A DNA stretch of 64,000 bases from Actinomadura coerulea (GCF_014208105.1 NZ_JACHMQ010000001.1:7440001-7504000), one strand, 5' to 3'; positions 24,864 to 32,875 are shown, counted from the first letter of the stretch. Made by a program: numbers and translations. Notes: a model not told the origin generated them from the sequence alone.

Positions 24864-24877
24864 TCTTGACATCAAGA
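24864..24877. promoter_or_regulatory. TamR-type operator 1 upstream of tam
   Basis: TCTTGACATCAAGA has perfect TCTTGA/TCAAGA arms. It overlaps an AGATAT box (24876-24880 region) that could be the tam -10 element, so binding would block transcription. It also lies 75 bp upstream of the divergent patatin start. Confidence 0.7.
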
Positions 24878-24898
24878 TATGGGCCGGGGCATGATGTC

Positions 24899-24912
24899 TC
24901 TTGATGTCGAGA
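24899..24912. promoter_or_regulatory. TamR-type operator 2 overlapping tam start
   Basis: TCTTGATGTCGAGA, within the longer palindrome GTCTCTTGATGTCGAGAC (24896-24913), covers the tam start codon at 24904. It is 35 bp centre to centre from operator 1, on nearly the same helical face. Its arms match the tamR operator at 23956. Confidence 0.7.
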
Positions 24913-25692
24913 CAAACCGCGGCCGTATGGGACCCCGCGCAGTACGGGGTCTTCGGCGACGAGCGCGCCAGGCCCTTCACCGAGCTCGCCGGACGGCTCG
25001 GCGGTGCCCCGCCCGCGCGCGTCGCCGACCTCGGCTGCGGGAGCGGCGAGCTCACCGCCACCCTCGCCGCCCGCTGGCCGGACGCCGTCATCGACGCCTT
25101 CGACAGCTCACCGGAGATGATCGCGGCGGCCCGCGCGCACGGGATCCCGGGGCGCCTCGCCTTCCGCGTCGCCGATGTCGCCGACTGGGAGCCCGAGCGG
25201 CCCCTCGACCTCGTGATCTCCAACGCCGTCCTGCAGTGGCTCCCCGAGCACCCGCGCCTGCTGCCCCGCTGGGTCGCGGCCCTCGCCCCCGGCGGCCGCC
25301 TCGCCTTCCAGGTGCCCGGCAACTTCGGCGCGCCCAGCCATGTCCTGCTCCGCGAGATGGGCCGCTCCGAACGGTGGCGCGACAGGCTCGCCCACCTGCA
25401 GCACGACGCCCCCGTCCTCGACCCCGCCGGATACGTCGACCTCCTCGCCCGCCTCGGCTGCGCCGTCGACGCCTGGGAGACCACCTACGCGCAGGTCCTG
25501 CACGGCGAGGACCCCGTCCTCGAATGGGTCAAGGGCAGCGCGCTGCGCCCCGTCCTCACCGCCCTCCCGCCCGCGGAGGCGGACGAGTTCCTCGCCGAGT
25601 ACCGCGAGCGGCTCAGGCGCGCCTATCCCGCCGCCCCGTACGGCACCGTGTTCCCGTTCCGGAGGATCTTCGTGATCGCCACCACCCCCTAG
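24904..25692 (+). CDS. tam: trans-Aconitate 2-methyltransferase
   Basis: Tam methylates trans-aconitate, a toxic isomer of the citric-acid-cycle intermediate, relieving aconitase inhibition. The 262-residue class I methyltransferase begins TAAVWDPAQYGVFGDERARPF, the Tam N-terminal signature, followed by the SAM motif VADLGCGSGELTATL and DAFDSSPEMI. Later motifs are LDLVISNAVLQWLPEH and LAFQVPGNF. ATG 24904 lies inside a TamR-type operator. A TTG at 24901 is in frame, and no good ribosome binding site is visible, so a very short or absent leader is possible. The gap to the next gene is 173 bp, with nothing recognised. Confidence 0.93.
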   Translation: MSRQTAAVWDPAQYGVFGDERARPFTELAGRLGGAPPARVADLGCGSGELTATLAARWPDAVIDAFDSSPEMIAAARAHGIPGRLAFRVADVADWEPERPLDLVISNAVLQWLPEHPRLLPRWVAALAPGGRLAFQVPGNFGAPSHVLLREMGRSERWRDRLAHLQHDAPVLDPAGYVDLLARLGCAVDAWETTYAQVLHGEDPVLEWVKGSALRPVLTALPPAEADEFLAEYRERLRRAYPAAPYGTVFPFRRIFVIATTP

Positions 25693-25865
25693 ACGGGATG
25701 CCGCCCGCCCCGCCCGAGGGAAGCGACTCGTTCCCCTGCGGTGTGCCATCTCCGGCGGACGGGCGGCGTCCGCGAAACCCGGCTCGCGACCCGAGACCGG
25801 CGACCCCGCCGGCGGCCTCCCGGACGAACTCCGGGGGGCCGCCGGTGCCATGTCCGGAGGCAACC

Positions 25866-26228
25866 ATGATCACCGGTGTCCACCACGTCCAGCTCGCGGC
25901 CCCGCCCGGCAGCGAGGACCGGCTCCGCGCCTTCTACGGCGGCGTCCTCGGCCTTGAGGAGGTCCCCAAGCCGCCCGAGCTCGCCAAGCGCGGGGGAGCG
26001 TGGTTCCGCGGCCCGGGCGTCGAACTCCACCTCGGCGTCGAGCCCGCCTTCCGGCCGGCCCGCAAGGCCCACCCGGGCCTGCTCGTCGACGATCTCGACG
26101 CCCTCGCGGCGCGCCTGCGGGCCGCCGGCCACGAGGTCGCGCCGGACGACCTGTTCCCCGGGCACCGCCGCTTCTACGCCGACGACCCCGTGGGGAACCG
26201 GCTGGAGTTCCTGCGGCCCTCAGGCTGA
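25866..26228 (+). CDS. VOC/glyoxalase superfamily protein
   Basis: The 120-residue protein is a single vicinal-oxygen-chelate domain. It starts ITGVHHVQLAAPPGSEDRLRAFYGGVLGLEEV, with the first metal ligand His, and ends GHRRFYADDPVGNRLEFL, with the conserved Glu. The family includes dioxygenases, glyoxalases and antibiotic-binding proteins; the substrate cannot be deduced. GGAGG lies 5-9 bases before ATG 25866. Its end overlaps the convergent TetR gene by 9 bp. Confidence 0.88.
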   Translation: MITGVHHVQLAAPPGSEDRLRAFYGGVLGLEEVPKPPELAKRGGAWFRGPGVELHLGVEPAFRPARKAHPGLLVDDLDALAARLRAAGHEVAPDDLFPGHRRFYADDPVGNRLEFLRPSG

Positions 26229-27023
26229 CGGGTCGGGGATCTCCTCGAAGTCGCGCCGCGCCCGGCGGTGCGCCTTCTCCGCCTTCGCCGCCGCCTTGCC
26301 TTCGGCCCGCTCGGCCTTGGCGGCGGCCTTCTCGGCGCGCTTCTCCTGCCGCTCCATCTCCTTGCGGCGGCGGCGCGGATCCAGCGACGGCCTCGGCTCC
26401 AGACCGGACAGGCCGTTCCACGCCAGGTTCACGATGTGCGCGGCCACGTCCTCCCGGTGCGGTCGGCGGACGTCCAGCCACCACTGGCCCGTGAGCGCCA
26501 CCATGCCGACCAGGCTCTGCGCGTACAGCGGCGCGAACTTGTCGTCGTACCCGTGCCGGTCGAACTCCTGCGCCAGGATGTGCTCCACCTCGCCGGCGAT
26601 CTCACTCAGCAGGCTGGCGTAGCTGCCCGTGCCCGTCCCGCCGTGCGAGTCGCGGACGAGGATGCGGAACCCGTCCGGGCGCTCCTCGATGTACTCCAGC
26701 AGCGCCAGCGCCGCCTTCTCCAGCTTGCTCCGGTAGTGGACCACCGAGTTCAGCGAGTCGGTGACGAGGCCCAGCAGCCGCTCGAACTCCCGGTCGACGA
26801 CGACCGCGTAGAGCCCCTCCTTGCCGCCGAAGTGCTCGTACACGACCGGCTTGGACACCCCGGCCGCCGACGCGATCTCCTCGACCGAGGTGCCGTCCAG
26901 CCCGCGCTCGGCGAACAGCGTCCGGCCGATGTCGAGAAGCTGTTCGCGGCGTTCCTTGGCGGTCATCCGCTTTCTGCGGGTCCTGGGAGCGGGATCTGTC
27001 ACGGGATCAATTGTGGCGGTCAA
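26220..27023 (-). CDS. TetR-family transcriptional regulator
   Basis: The N-terminal TetR helix-turn-helix reads RREQLLDIGRTLFAERGLDGTSVEEIASAAGVSKPVVYEHFGGKEGLYAVVV (in part). A helical ligand domain follows. The last 55 residues are a highly charged Arg/Lys/Ala/Glu tail not usual in TetR proteins. The start is uncertain: TTG 27023 overlaps the desaturase stop in TTGA and has AGGCGG upstream, GTG 27002 is in frame, and ATG lies at residue 20. Coupling to the desaturase gene suggests control of fatty-acid unsaturation. The palindrome at 28024 is the likely operator. Rv1019, a TetR gene near mfd in M. tuberculosis, may be a positional relative. Confidence 0.9.
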   Translation of the reverse strand: MTATIDPVTDPAPRTRRKRMTAKERREQLLDIGRTLFAERGLDGTSVEEIASAAGVSKPVVYEHFGGKEGLYAVVVDREFERLLGLVTDSLNSVVHYRSKLEKAALALLEYIEERPDGFRILVRDSHGGTGTGSYASLLSEIAGEVEHILAQEFDRHGYDDKFAPLYAQSLVGMVALTGQWWLDVRRPHREDVAAHIVNLAWNGLSGLEPRPSLDPRRRRKEMERQEKRAEKAAAKAERAEGKAAAKAEKAHRRARRDFEEIPDPSA

Positions 27024-27973
27024 ACCGCCTGCTTCGTGCGCTTAGCGGCCAGCCTGTCGGGGTTCGGCCACCGGACGTCATGGGCCAGGCGCATCTTCTC
27101 GAACGCCCAGATGATGCGCGCGCTGATGTCGACCTGCCCCTTCAGCACGCCGTGCCGAGCGCAGGTCGGGTCCGAGTGGTGCAGGTTGTGCCACGACTCG
27201 CCCAGCGAGGGGATGGCCAGCCACCACACGTTGCGCGACTTGTCGCGGACCTCGAACTCCTCCTTGCCGAAGGTGTGGCAGATCGAGTTGATGGACCAGG
27301 TCACGTGGTGCACCAGGGTGATCCGGACGAACCCGGCCCAGAACAGCGCGGTGAGGAAGCCCATCCAGGACATGGTGACCAGGCCGCCGATGACGGCCGG
27401 GAGCAGGAACGACACCGCGACCAGGCCGGGGAACGCCAGGTGGATGCGCCGGAGGTCGCGGTCGTTGAGGAGGTCCTTGGCGAACCGCTGCTTGGAGGTC
27501 CTGTTGGCGTCGAACAGCCAGCCGTAGTGCGCCCAGGCCAGCCCCTTGGCGAGCGCCTTCCAGTCGTCGCCGAACCGCCACGGCGAGTGCGGGTCGAACT
27601 CCTTGTCCGAGTGCTTGTGGTGCCGCCGGTGGTCGGCCACCCATGTGATGACCGGCCCCTCGATGGCCAGGCTCCCGGCCAGCGCCATGAAGATCTTCAG
27701 GCCGCGCGTGGCCTTGAAGGAGCCGTGGGTGAAGTACCGGTGGTAGCCGACCGTGATGCCGCCCGCGGACACCAGGTAGAAGACCGCCGTGAGGACGACG
27801 TCCGTCCAGCCGAGGAACCGTCCCCAGGCCAGCGGGACGGCGGCGAACAGTGCCAGGAAGGGCAGCGCCGTGAACGCGGCGATCAGCGCCCGTTCACCGT
27901 TGCCGCGCTGCTGGGGCGCGAGTTCGGGACGCCGCTGCGGGCGAGGTGGATCCATGGCCGGAGCTGTCGTCAT
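27020..27973 (-). CDS. Acyl-CoA (stearoyl-type) delta-9 desaturase
   Basis: The 317-residue membrane di-iron desaturase inserts a cis double bond into saturated acyl chains. All three histidine boxes are present: HRYFTH (about residue 77), HRRHH (about 114) and HNLHH (about 255). An extra His/Asn motif near WSINSICHTFG is typical of the acyl-CoA type. Four hydrophobic segments pair around them. GGAAGAAG lies upstream of ATG 27973. It is the first gene of a two-gene unit with the TetR regulator, and a perfect 8-bp-arm palindrome lies 51 bp upstream. Confidence 0.93.
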   Translation of the reverse strand: MTTAPAMDPPRPQRRPELAPQQRGNGERALIAAFTALPFLALFAAVPLAWGRFLGWTDVVLTAVFYLVSAGGITVGYHRYFTHGSFKATRGLKIFMALAGSLAIEGPVITWVADHRRHHKHSDKEFDPHSPWRFGDDWKALAKGLAWAHYGWLFDANRTSKQRFAKDLLNDRDLRRIHLAFPGLVAVSFLLPAVIGGLVTMSWMGFLTALFWAGFVRITLVHHVTWSINSICHTFGKEEFEVRDKSRNVWWLAIPSLGESWHNLHHSDPTCARHGVLKGQVDISARIIWAFEKMRLAHDVRWPNPDRLAAKRTKQAV

Positions 27974-28353
27974 GCGTCATCACTTCTTCCCGTGACTCGG
28001 GGCAGCCTTACCTACGCCAACGTAACCTACGAGTCCGTAGGTTGGGCAGAGCCGAACAGTAAAGTCGGCGAGAAACTGCCTCTTCGGTCACATAATTCTC
28101 TTGCGTAACGGGGGTCGCCGGCCGCCCGCGAAGTGCGGCGGAACCGGTGTGCCGCCCGACCGGGCCCGGGCCGGCCGGCACGCAGTTTGCTTGCTCGATA
28201 GCACAGGTTCTAAACCGGCCGGGAGGAACGGCCATGGGGTGCGGCGGCGGGAGCGGCCGGGCCGATGGCCATTTCAGGTGGGCTCTCCCGGGCGTGTGTC
28301 GGTATCGTGGGGGCCGGTCGGTTCGCGGCTCTGTCCGGATCCGTCTGCTTTGA
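27974..28353. other. Desaturase/tRNA-Gln intergenic region
   Basis: About 380 bp separate the desaturase start from tRNA-Gln. The left part (28008-28043) holds the operator-like palindromes. The middle contains AT-richer bits (CACATAATTCTC near 28090) that may be promoter elements. The right part contains a short reading frame of 39 codons from ATG 28234, after GGGAGGAA, that stops at the tRNA 5' end. Its composition is not convincingly protein-like. No other gene is seen. Confidence 0.5.
28024..28043. promoter_or_regulatory. TetR-type operator upstream of desaturase-tetR
   Basis: AACCTACG (28024-28031), AGTC, CGTAGGTT (28036-28043) is a perfect palindrome of 8-bp arms. A half-degenerate copy with the same 4-bp centre (ACCTACG, CCAA, CGTA) overlaps it on the desaturase side (28010-28024). 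Its position in the desaturase promoter region fits the TetR protein encoded in the same unit; that pairing is inference. Confidence 0.7.
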
Positions 28354-28425
28354 TCCGGCGTGGTGTAATCGGCAGCACAAGGGTTTTTGGTGCCCTTAGA
28401 CAAGGTTCGAGTCCTTGCGCCGGAG
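28354..28425 (+). tRNA. tRNA-Gln (anticodon TTG)
   Basis: A 72-nt cloverleaf: acceptor stem TCCGGCG pairs with CGCCGGA, discriminator G. The D arm is GTGTAATCGGCAGCAC, and the anticodon stem AGGGT/GCCCT encloses loop TTTTGGT, so bases 34-36 are TTG, reading CAA. The T arm is AAGG-TTCGAGT-CCTT-like. CCA is not encoded. It lies upstream of glmU, a common arrangement in actinomycetes. Confidence 0.95.
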
Positions 28426-28591
28426 CTGTCTGAGACGCCCGATCGGGTGGCCCCGGGTGGGCGGTGGGGTGACAGGAGCGAGGTGGGCGGTATCCTGCCG
28501 GTGTCGGGTTCGCCCCGGCCTGCCGTGTCGTGATGTCGCAGGTGGGCGGGCCCGTGACCGATCCCCGTCCGCGATGCCGAGGAGCCTCCTT

Positions 28592-30037
28592 GTGAGCGCT
28601 GCGAGCCGCCCGGCCGCCGTCATCGTCCTCGCCGCGGGCGAGGGCACCCGGATGAAGTCCCGTACCTCGAAGGTGCTGCACGAGCTGTGCGGGCGCAGCA
28701 TGCTCGGCCACGTGCTCGCCGCCGCCCGCGAGCTGGAGCCCGAGCGGCTCGTCGTGGTCGTCGGGCACCGGCGCGAGCAGGTCGTCGCGCACCTCGCCGA
28801 GCACGCCCCGGACGCCGAGGCCGCCGTGCAGGAACGGCAGGGCGGGACGGGCCACGCCGTGCGGATGGCGCTGGAGCAGACCGGCGCGCTGGACGGGACC
28901 GTCGTCGTGACGAACGGCGACCACCCGCTGCTGCGGGGCGAGACGCTGCGGGCCCTGGTCCGGGCGCACGAGGACGAGGGCAACGCCGTCACCGTGCTGA
29001 CCACCGAGATGCCGGACGCGACCGGCTACGGGCGCATGATCCGGGCGGCGGACGGCAGCGCCGAGGCGATCGTCGAGCACAAGGACGCCACCGGGGAGCA
29101 GCGCGCGATCAACGAGATCAACGTCGGGATGTACGCCTTCGACGGCGCGCTCCTGGCGGACGCGCTGAAGCGGGTGACGACCGACAACGCGGGCGGCGAG
29201 GAGTACCTCACCGACGTGGTGGCGATCCTGCGCGGCGACGGCCACCGGGCGGGCGCGCACCTGGCCGCCGACTGGGTGGAGACCCAGGGCGTCAACGACA
29301 GGGTCCAGCTCTCGCAGGCGCGCAGGCAGCTGAACGACCGGATCCTCGAAGCGCACATGCGCGCCGGGGTCACCGTCATCGACCCGGCCTCCACGTGGAT
29401 CGACGTGCACGTGACCGCCGAACCGGACGCGGAGATCCACCCGGGGACGCAGCTGCACGGCCGGACGCACCTCGGCGAGGGCGCCCGGGTCGGTCCCGGC
29501 TGCACGCTGACCGACACGACGGTCGGCGCCGGAGCCTCGGTGACGAACGCGGTGTGCGCCGGGGCGGAGATCGGGCCGGAGGCCTCGGTCGGGCCCTACG
29601 CCTACCTGCGGCCGGGGACGAGGCTCGCCCCCGGGGCCAAGATCGGGACCTACGTCGAGACCAAGAACGCCGACATCGGCGAGGGCACCAAGGTGCCGCA
29701 CCTGACCTACGTCGGCGACGCCGAGATCGGCGCCGGCTCGAACATCGGCGCGAGCTCGGTGTTCGTCAACTACGACGGTGTGGAGAAGCACCGCAGCGTC
29801 ATCGGGTCCCACGTGAAGGTCGGCAGCGACAACATGATCGTCGCGCCGGTGACGATCGGGGACGGCGCCTACACCGCGGCCGGCTCGGTGATCATCCAGG
29901 ACGTCCCGCCGGGGGCGATGGCGGTCGCGCGGGGACGGCAGCGCAACGTCGAGGGCTGGGTCGAGCGGAAGCGGCCGGGGACGCCGGCCGCCGAGGCGGC
30001 CCGCCGGGCCAGGGCCGGCGAGGAGAGCGCGACTTAG
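28592..30037 (+). CDS. glmU: Bifunctional N-acetylglucosamine-1-P uridyltransferase / GlcN-1-P acetyltransferase
   Basis: GlmU makes UDP-GlcNAc for peptidoglycan and glycans. The N-terminal pyrophosphorylase domain has VIVLAAGEGTRMKSRTSKVLHEL, QGGTGHAV and NGDHPLL. The C-terminal half is a left-handed beta-helix of hexapeptide repeats, with YLRPGT, ETKNADIGEG and HLTYVGDAEIG plus the acetyltransferase residues in NYDGVEKH. At 481 residues it is near family length. GTG 28592 is chosen because GAGGAG ends 7 bases upstream; ATG 28574 in frame would place that site inside the gene. glmU-prs is a conserved pair. Confidence 0.97.
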   Translation: MSAASRPAAVIVLAAGEGTRMKSRTSKVLHELCGRSMLGHVLAAARELEPERLVVVVGHRREQVVAHLAEHAPDAEAAVQERQGGTGHAVRMALEQTGALDGTVVVTNGDHPLLRGETLRALVRAHEDEGNAVTVLTTEMPDATGYGRMIRAADGSAEAIVEHKDATGEQRAINEINVGMYAFDGALLADALKRVTTDNAGGEEYLTDVVAILRGDGHRAGAHLAADWVETQGVNDRVQLSQARRQLNDRILEAHMRAGVTVIDPASTWIDVHVTAEPDAEIHPGTQLHGRTHLGEGARVGPGCTLTDTTVGAGASVTNAVCAGAEIGPEASVGPYAYLRPGTRLAPGAKIGTYVETKNADIGEGTKVPHLTYVGDAEIGAGSNIGASSVFVNYDGVEKHRSVIGSHVKVGSDNMIVAPVTIGDGAYTAAGSVIIQDVPPGAMAVARGRQRNVEGWVERKRPGTPAAEAARRARAGEESAT

Positions 30038-30055
30038 CGCGCCCCATGAGGACTG

Positions 30056-30073
30056 CCCCGCCTCAGGGCGGGG
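30056..30073 (+). terminator. Hairpin after glmU
   Basis: CCCCGCC, TCAG, GGCGGGG form a perfect 7-bp stem 19 bp after the glmU stop. No T-run follows, as is common in actinomycetes. It may terminate or attenuate transcription between glmU and prs, which are 195 bp apart. Confidence 0.6.
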
Positions 30074-30232
30074 AGGTGGAGGACGACGGCGTCTTCCGGA
30101 ACAACACGGGGCCGCCCGACCGGAGAGCGGCCCGACGACAAGACGACCCGCGCGCCGGCTCTTTGGCGCGTGGGAGGTGGGGACAACAACCCACATGTAG
30201 GGCACAGTTCCATTGAGGGGGAGTTGTCAGAG

Positions 30233-31213
30233 GTGAGTGGGATAAAAACGAGCGGTCAGAAGAAGCTGATGCTCTTCACCGGCCGAGCCCACCCTGACCT
30301 GGCCAGGGAAGTAGCCGACAACCTCCAGGTCGAGCTGACGCCGACGTCCGCCTACGACTTCGCCAACGGCGAGACGTTCGTGCGGTTCCTGGAGTCGGTC
30401 CGCGGCTCCGACGCCTTCGTGGTCCAGAGTCACACGGCTCCCATCAATCAGTGGATCATGGAGCAGTTGATCATGGTGGACGCGCTCAAGCGCGCGTCGG
30501 CCAAGCGGATCACGGTGGTCGCGCCGTTCTTCGGCTACGCCAGGCAGGACAAGAAGCACCGCGGCCGCGAGCCGATCTCGGCGCGGCTGATGGCCGACCT
30601 GTTCAAGACGGCGGGCGCCGACCGGCTGATCACCGTGGACCTGCACACCGCGCAGATCCAGGGCTTCTTCGACGGCCCGGTGGACCACCTGTTCGCGCTG
30701 GACCTGCTGGCCCGGCACTTCGAGAGCCGGCTGGACACCTCCCAGGTCACCGTGGTCGCGCCGGACGCGGGCCGGGTGCGGGTCACCGAGCGGTGGAGCG
30801 ACCGGCTGGGCGGCGTCCCGATGGCGATCATCCACAAGAAGCGCGACCCGGACGTGGCCAACGAGGTCAAGGTGTTCGACGTGGTCGGCGAGGTCGCCGG
30901 CCGGACCTGCGTCGTGGTCGACGACATGATCGACACCGGCGGGACGATCGTGAAGGCGGCGGACGCGCTGTTCGACCAGGGCGCCACGAAGGTCGTCGTC
31001 GCGGCGACGCACGGGGTGCTGTCGGGCCCGGCGGTGGACCGGCTGAAGAACTCCAGGATCTCCGAGGTGGTGCTGACCAACACGCTGCCGATCCCGGAGG
31101 AGAAGCAGTTCGACAAGCTCACGGTGCTGTCGATCGCGCCGCTGGTCGCGCGTGCGATCAACGAGGTGTTCTCCGATGGCTCGGTCACGAGCCTGTTCGG
31201 CGGCCACAGCTAG
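30233..31213 (+). CDS. prs: Ribose-phosphate pyrophosphokinase (PRPP synthetase)
   Basis: Prs makes PRPP from ribose-5-phosphate and ATP for nucleotide, His and Trp synthesis and, in actinobacteria, decaprenylphosphoryl-arabinose. The 326-residue enzyme shows the ATP-binding flexible loop FFGYARQDKKHRGREPI, the metal-binding VDLHTAQIQGFF, and the PRPP signature VVVDDMIDTGGTI. GTG 30233 gives the usual family length; TTG 30224 is in frame. A G-rich ribosome binding site lies about 12 bases upstream. Neighbours glmU and rplY match the conserved order. Confidence 0.97.
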   Translation: MSGIKTSGQKKLMLFTGRAHPDLAREVADNLQVELTPTSAYDFANGETFVRFLESVRGSDAFVVQSHTAPINQWIMEQLIMVDALKRASAKRITVVAPFFGYARQDKKHRGREPISARLMADLFKTAGADRLITVDLHTAQIQGFFDGPVDHLFALDLLARHFESRLDTSQVTVVAPDAGRVRVTERWSDRLGGVPMAIIHKKRDPDVANEVKVFDVVGEVAGRTCVVVDDMIDTGGTIVKAADALFDQGATKVVVAATHGVLSGPAVDRLKNSRISEVVLTNTLPIPEEKQFDKLTVLSIAPLVARAINEVFSDGSVTSLFGGHS

Positions 31214-31320
31214 ATCTCCGCCTCGGGCACGGCACGGCGCGTGCCGGCGGCATGGAGGAGCCCCCGGCGGGGGGCCATGGCGCCGGCAGGGCCGTGGCGT
31301 TGGGCGTTGCCGTATTGGGC

Positions 31321-31511
31321 TAGACTTGTGCAACCGCGTATGCCCCAGGACGTTCAAGTGCGGTGCCCGCGCAGGGGCCGCACTCCCCGGGGAACGCAAA
31401 CGAATCTTTGAGCGCGCCCGCCTTCGACGGCGCGCCAGGAACGCAACGCATCGTCCGTAGCGGACGTCCGATGGCGGACGGCCGTGGAAGCAACAACGAG
31501 GAGTTTTCGCC
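31321..31511 (+). promoter_or_regulatory. rplY promoter and structured 5' leader
   Basis: TAGACT at 31321-31326 is a plausible -10 box with only a weak -35. It implies a leader of about 180 nt before rplY. The leader contains AGTGCGG (31357-31363) paired perfectly with CCGCACT (31378-31384). A second stem, GCGCGCC with GGCGCGC, lies near 31413-31436. Smaller TCCG/CGGA pairs follow. Such structure may allow feedback or ribosome-dependent control; no named riboswitch class is recognised. Confidence 0.45.
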
Positions 31512-32150
31512 GTGTCCGAGGTACGCATTGCCGCCGAGCCGCGCACCGAGTTCGGTAAGGGTGCCGCGCGGCGCACCCGCCGGGCCGGCAAGGTGCCCGC
31601 CGTCCTCTACGGTCACGGCACCGACCCGCAGCACATCGCGCTGCCGGGCCACGACCTGATGCTCGCCCTGAAGACGCCGAACGTGCTGCTGACCATCGAG
31701 GGCCTGTCCGGCGGCTCCGAGCTGGCCCTGCCGAAGGACGTCCAGCGCGACCCGGTGAAGGGGTTCCTGGAGCACGTCGACCTGCTGCTGGTGAAGCGCG
31801 GCGAGAAGGTCGTCGTGGACCTGCCGGTCAACCTGGTCGGCGACGTCGTCGCGGGCGGCGTCGTCCAGCAGGAGCTGGTGCAGGTGTCGGTCGAGGCCGA
31901 GGCGACGCACATCCCCGAGGCCGTGGACCTGTCCATCGAGGGCCTGGAGGTCGGGACGCAGGTGCTGGCCGGCGACCTGAAGCTGCCGTCGGGCGTCACG
32001 CTGCAGGTCGACGAGGAGGCCCTCGTCCTGCAGATCGCCGACGCGACCGCGTCGGCCGGCGCGACCGAGACCGCGGCGGAGGCGGCCGAGGCCGCCGAGG
32101 CCGCTGAGGCCGCCGCCGAGGCCCCCGAGGGCGAGGCCGCCGCCGAGTGA
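31512..32150 (+). CDS. rplY: 50S ribosomal protein L25/general stress protein Ctc
   Basis: L25/Ctc binds 5S rRNA. The 212-residue protein has the N-terminal L25 domain (VRIAAEPRTEFGKGAARRTRRAG, VLYGHG, DVQRDPVKGFLEHVDLLLVKRGEKV) followed by the Ctc-type beta domain. The C-terminal tail of about 35 residues is Ala/Glu-rich. GTG 31512 follows GAGGAG. Its place between prs and pth is conserved in actinobacteria. Its long leader is listed separately. Confidence 0.96.
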   Translation: MSEVRIAAEPRTEFGKGAARRTRRAGKVPAVLYGHGTDPQHIALPGHDLMLALKTPNVLLTIEGLSGGSELALPKDVQRDPVKGFLEHVDLLLVKRGEKVVVDLPVNLVGDVVAGGVVQQELVQVSVEAEATHIPEAVDLSIEGLEVGTQVLAGDLKLPSGVTLQVDEEALVLQIADATASAGATETAAEAAEAAEAAEAAAEAPEGEAAAE

Positions 32151-32217
32151 CGGCGGTGCCGCCGGGCCCGGCCGCCCGGCGCGCGGCCGCGCCGGACGGC
32201 GGGCCGCAGGGTACTTC

Positions 32218-32255
32218 CACGGCCCCCGCGGGTGCGCGCACCCGCGGGGGCCGTG
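32218..32255. terminator. Perfect 38-bp palindrome between rplY and pth
   Basis: CACGGCCCCCGCGGGTGCG (32218-32236) is followed directly by its exact reverse complement (32237-32255). As RNA it would fold into a stem of about 17 bp with a 4-nt loop, with no T-run. It lies 67 bp after the rplY stop and 20 bp before the pth start. It is a very strong terminator or processing site. Confidence 0.85.
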
Positions 32256-32275
32256 CTCGCGTGTGAGGAGTGCGG

Positions 32276-32851
32276 GTGGACGCGGATCTCTGGCTCGTGG
32301 TGGGGCTGGGCAACCCGGGGCCGTCGTATGCGAAGAACCGGCACAACGCGGGGTTCATGGTGCTGGACGTCCTGGCGGCGCGCGCCGGGGGCAGGTTCAA
32401 GTCGCACCGGGCGCGGGCGGACGTGCTGGAAGGCCGTCTGGCGGGGGCCCGGGCGGTGCTGGCGAAGCCGCGCACCTTCATGAACGAGTCGGGCGGCCCG
32501 GTGAAGGGGCTGCGCGACTTCTACAAGGTGCCGGTGGAGCGGGTGGTCGTCGTCCATGACGAGCTGGACATCCCCTTCGGGGCGGTGCGGTTGAAGCAGG
32601 GCGGCGGTGACAACGGCCACAACGGGCTGCGCTCCATCACCCGGTCACTGGGCGCGAAGGAGTATCCGCGCGTCCGGTTCGGGGTGGGCCGACCCCCGGG
32701 GCGGATGGACCCGGCGGCGTTCGTGCTGAAGGACTTCTCCGCGGGGGAGCGCAAGGAGCTCGACCTGGAGGTGGACCGGGCGGCGGACGCGGTCGAGGCG
32801 CTGATGACCGACGGGCTGGCCGCGGCGCAGAACGCTTTCCACGCGGGCTGA
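32276..32851 (+). CDS. pth: Peptidyl-tRNA hydrolase
   Basis: Pth releases peptides from stalled peptidyl-tRNA. The 191-residue enzyme has LVVGLGNPGPSYAKNRHNAGF with the catalytic His, LAKPRTFMNESGGPV, VVHDELDIPFGAVRLKQGGGDNGHNGLRS with the catalytic Asp, and FGVGRPPGRMDPAAFVL. GTG 32276 is preferred to GTG 32270, because AGGAG ends at 32270. It is the last conserved core gene before the exopolysaccharide insertion; the next core gene, mfd, is almost 30 kb away. Confidence 0.97.
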   Translation: MDADLWLVVGLGNPGPSYAKNRHNAGFMVLDVLAARAGGRFKSHRARADVLEGRLAGARAVLAKPRTFMNESGGPVKGLRDFYKVPVERVVVVHDELDIPFGAVRLKQGGGDNGHNGLRSITRSLGAKEYPRVRFGVGRPPGRMDPAAFVLKDFSAGERKELDLEVDRAADAVEALMTDGLAAAQNAFHAG

Positions 32852-32857
32852 CCGGAT

Positions 32858-32875
32858 CCGCCGCGCGATCGGCGG
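32858..32875 (+). terminator. Hairpin after pth
   Basis: CCGCCG, CGCGAT, CGGCGG form a 6-bp stem 6 bp past the pth stop. It marks the end of the core block. Confidence 0.55.

Noticed and set aside
28234..28353. 39-codon reading frame with good ribosome binding site ending at the tRNA-Gln 5' end
   Set aside because: The product is Gly/Arg-rich and featureless, and the region more likely contains tRNA promoter DNA. Kept only as a note.
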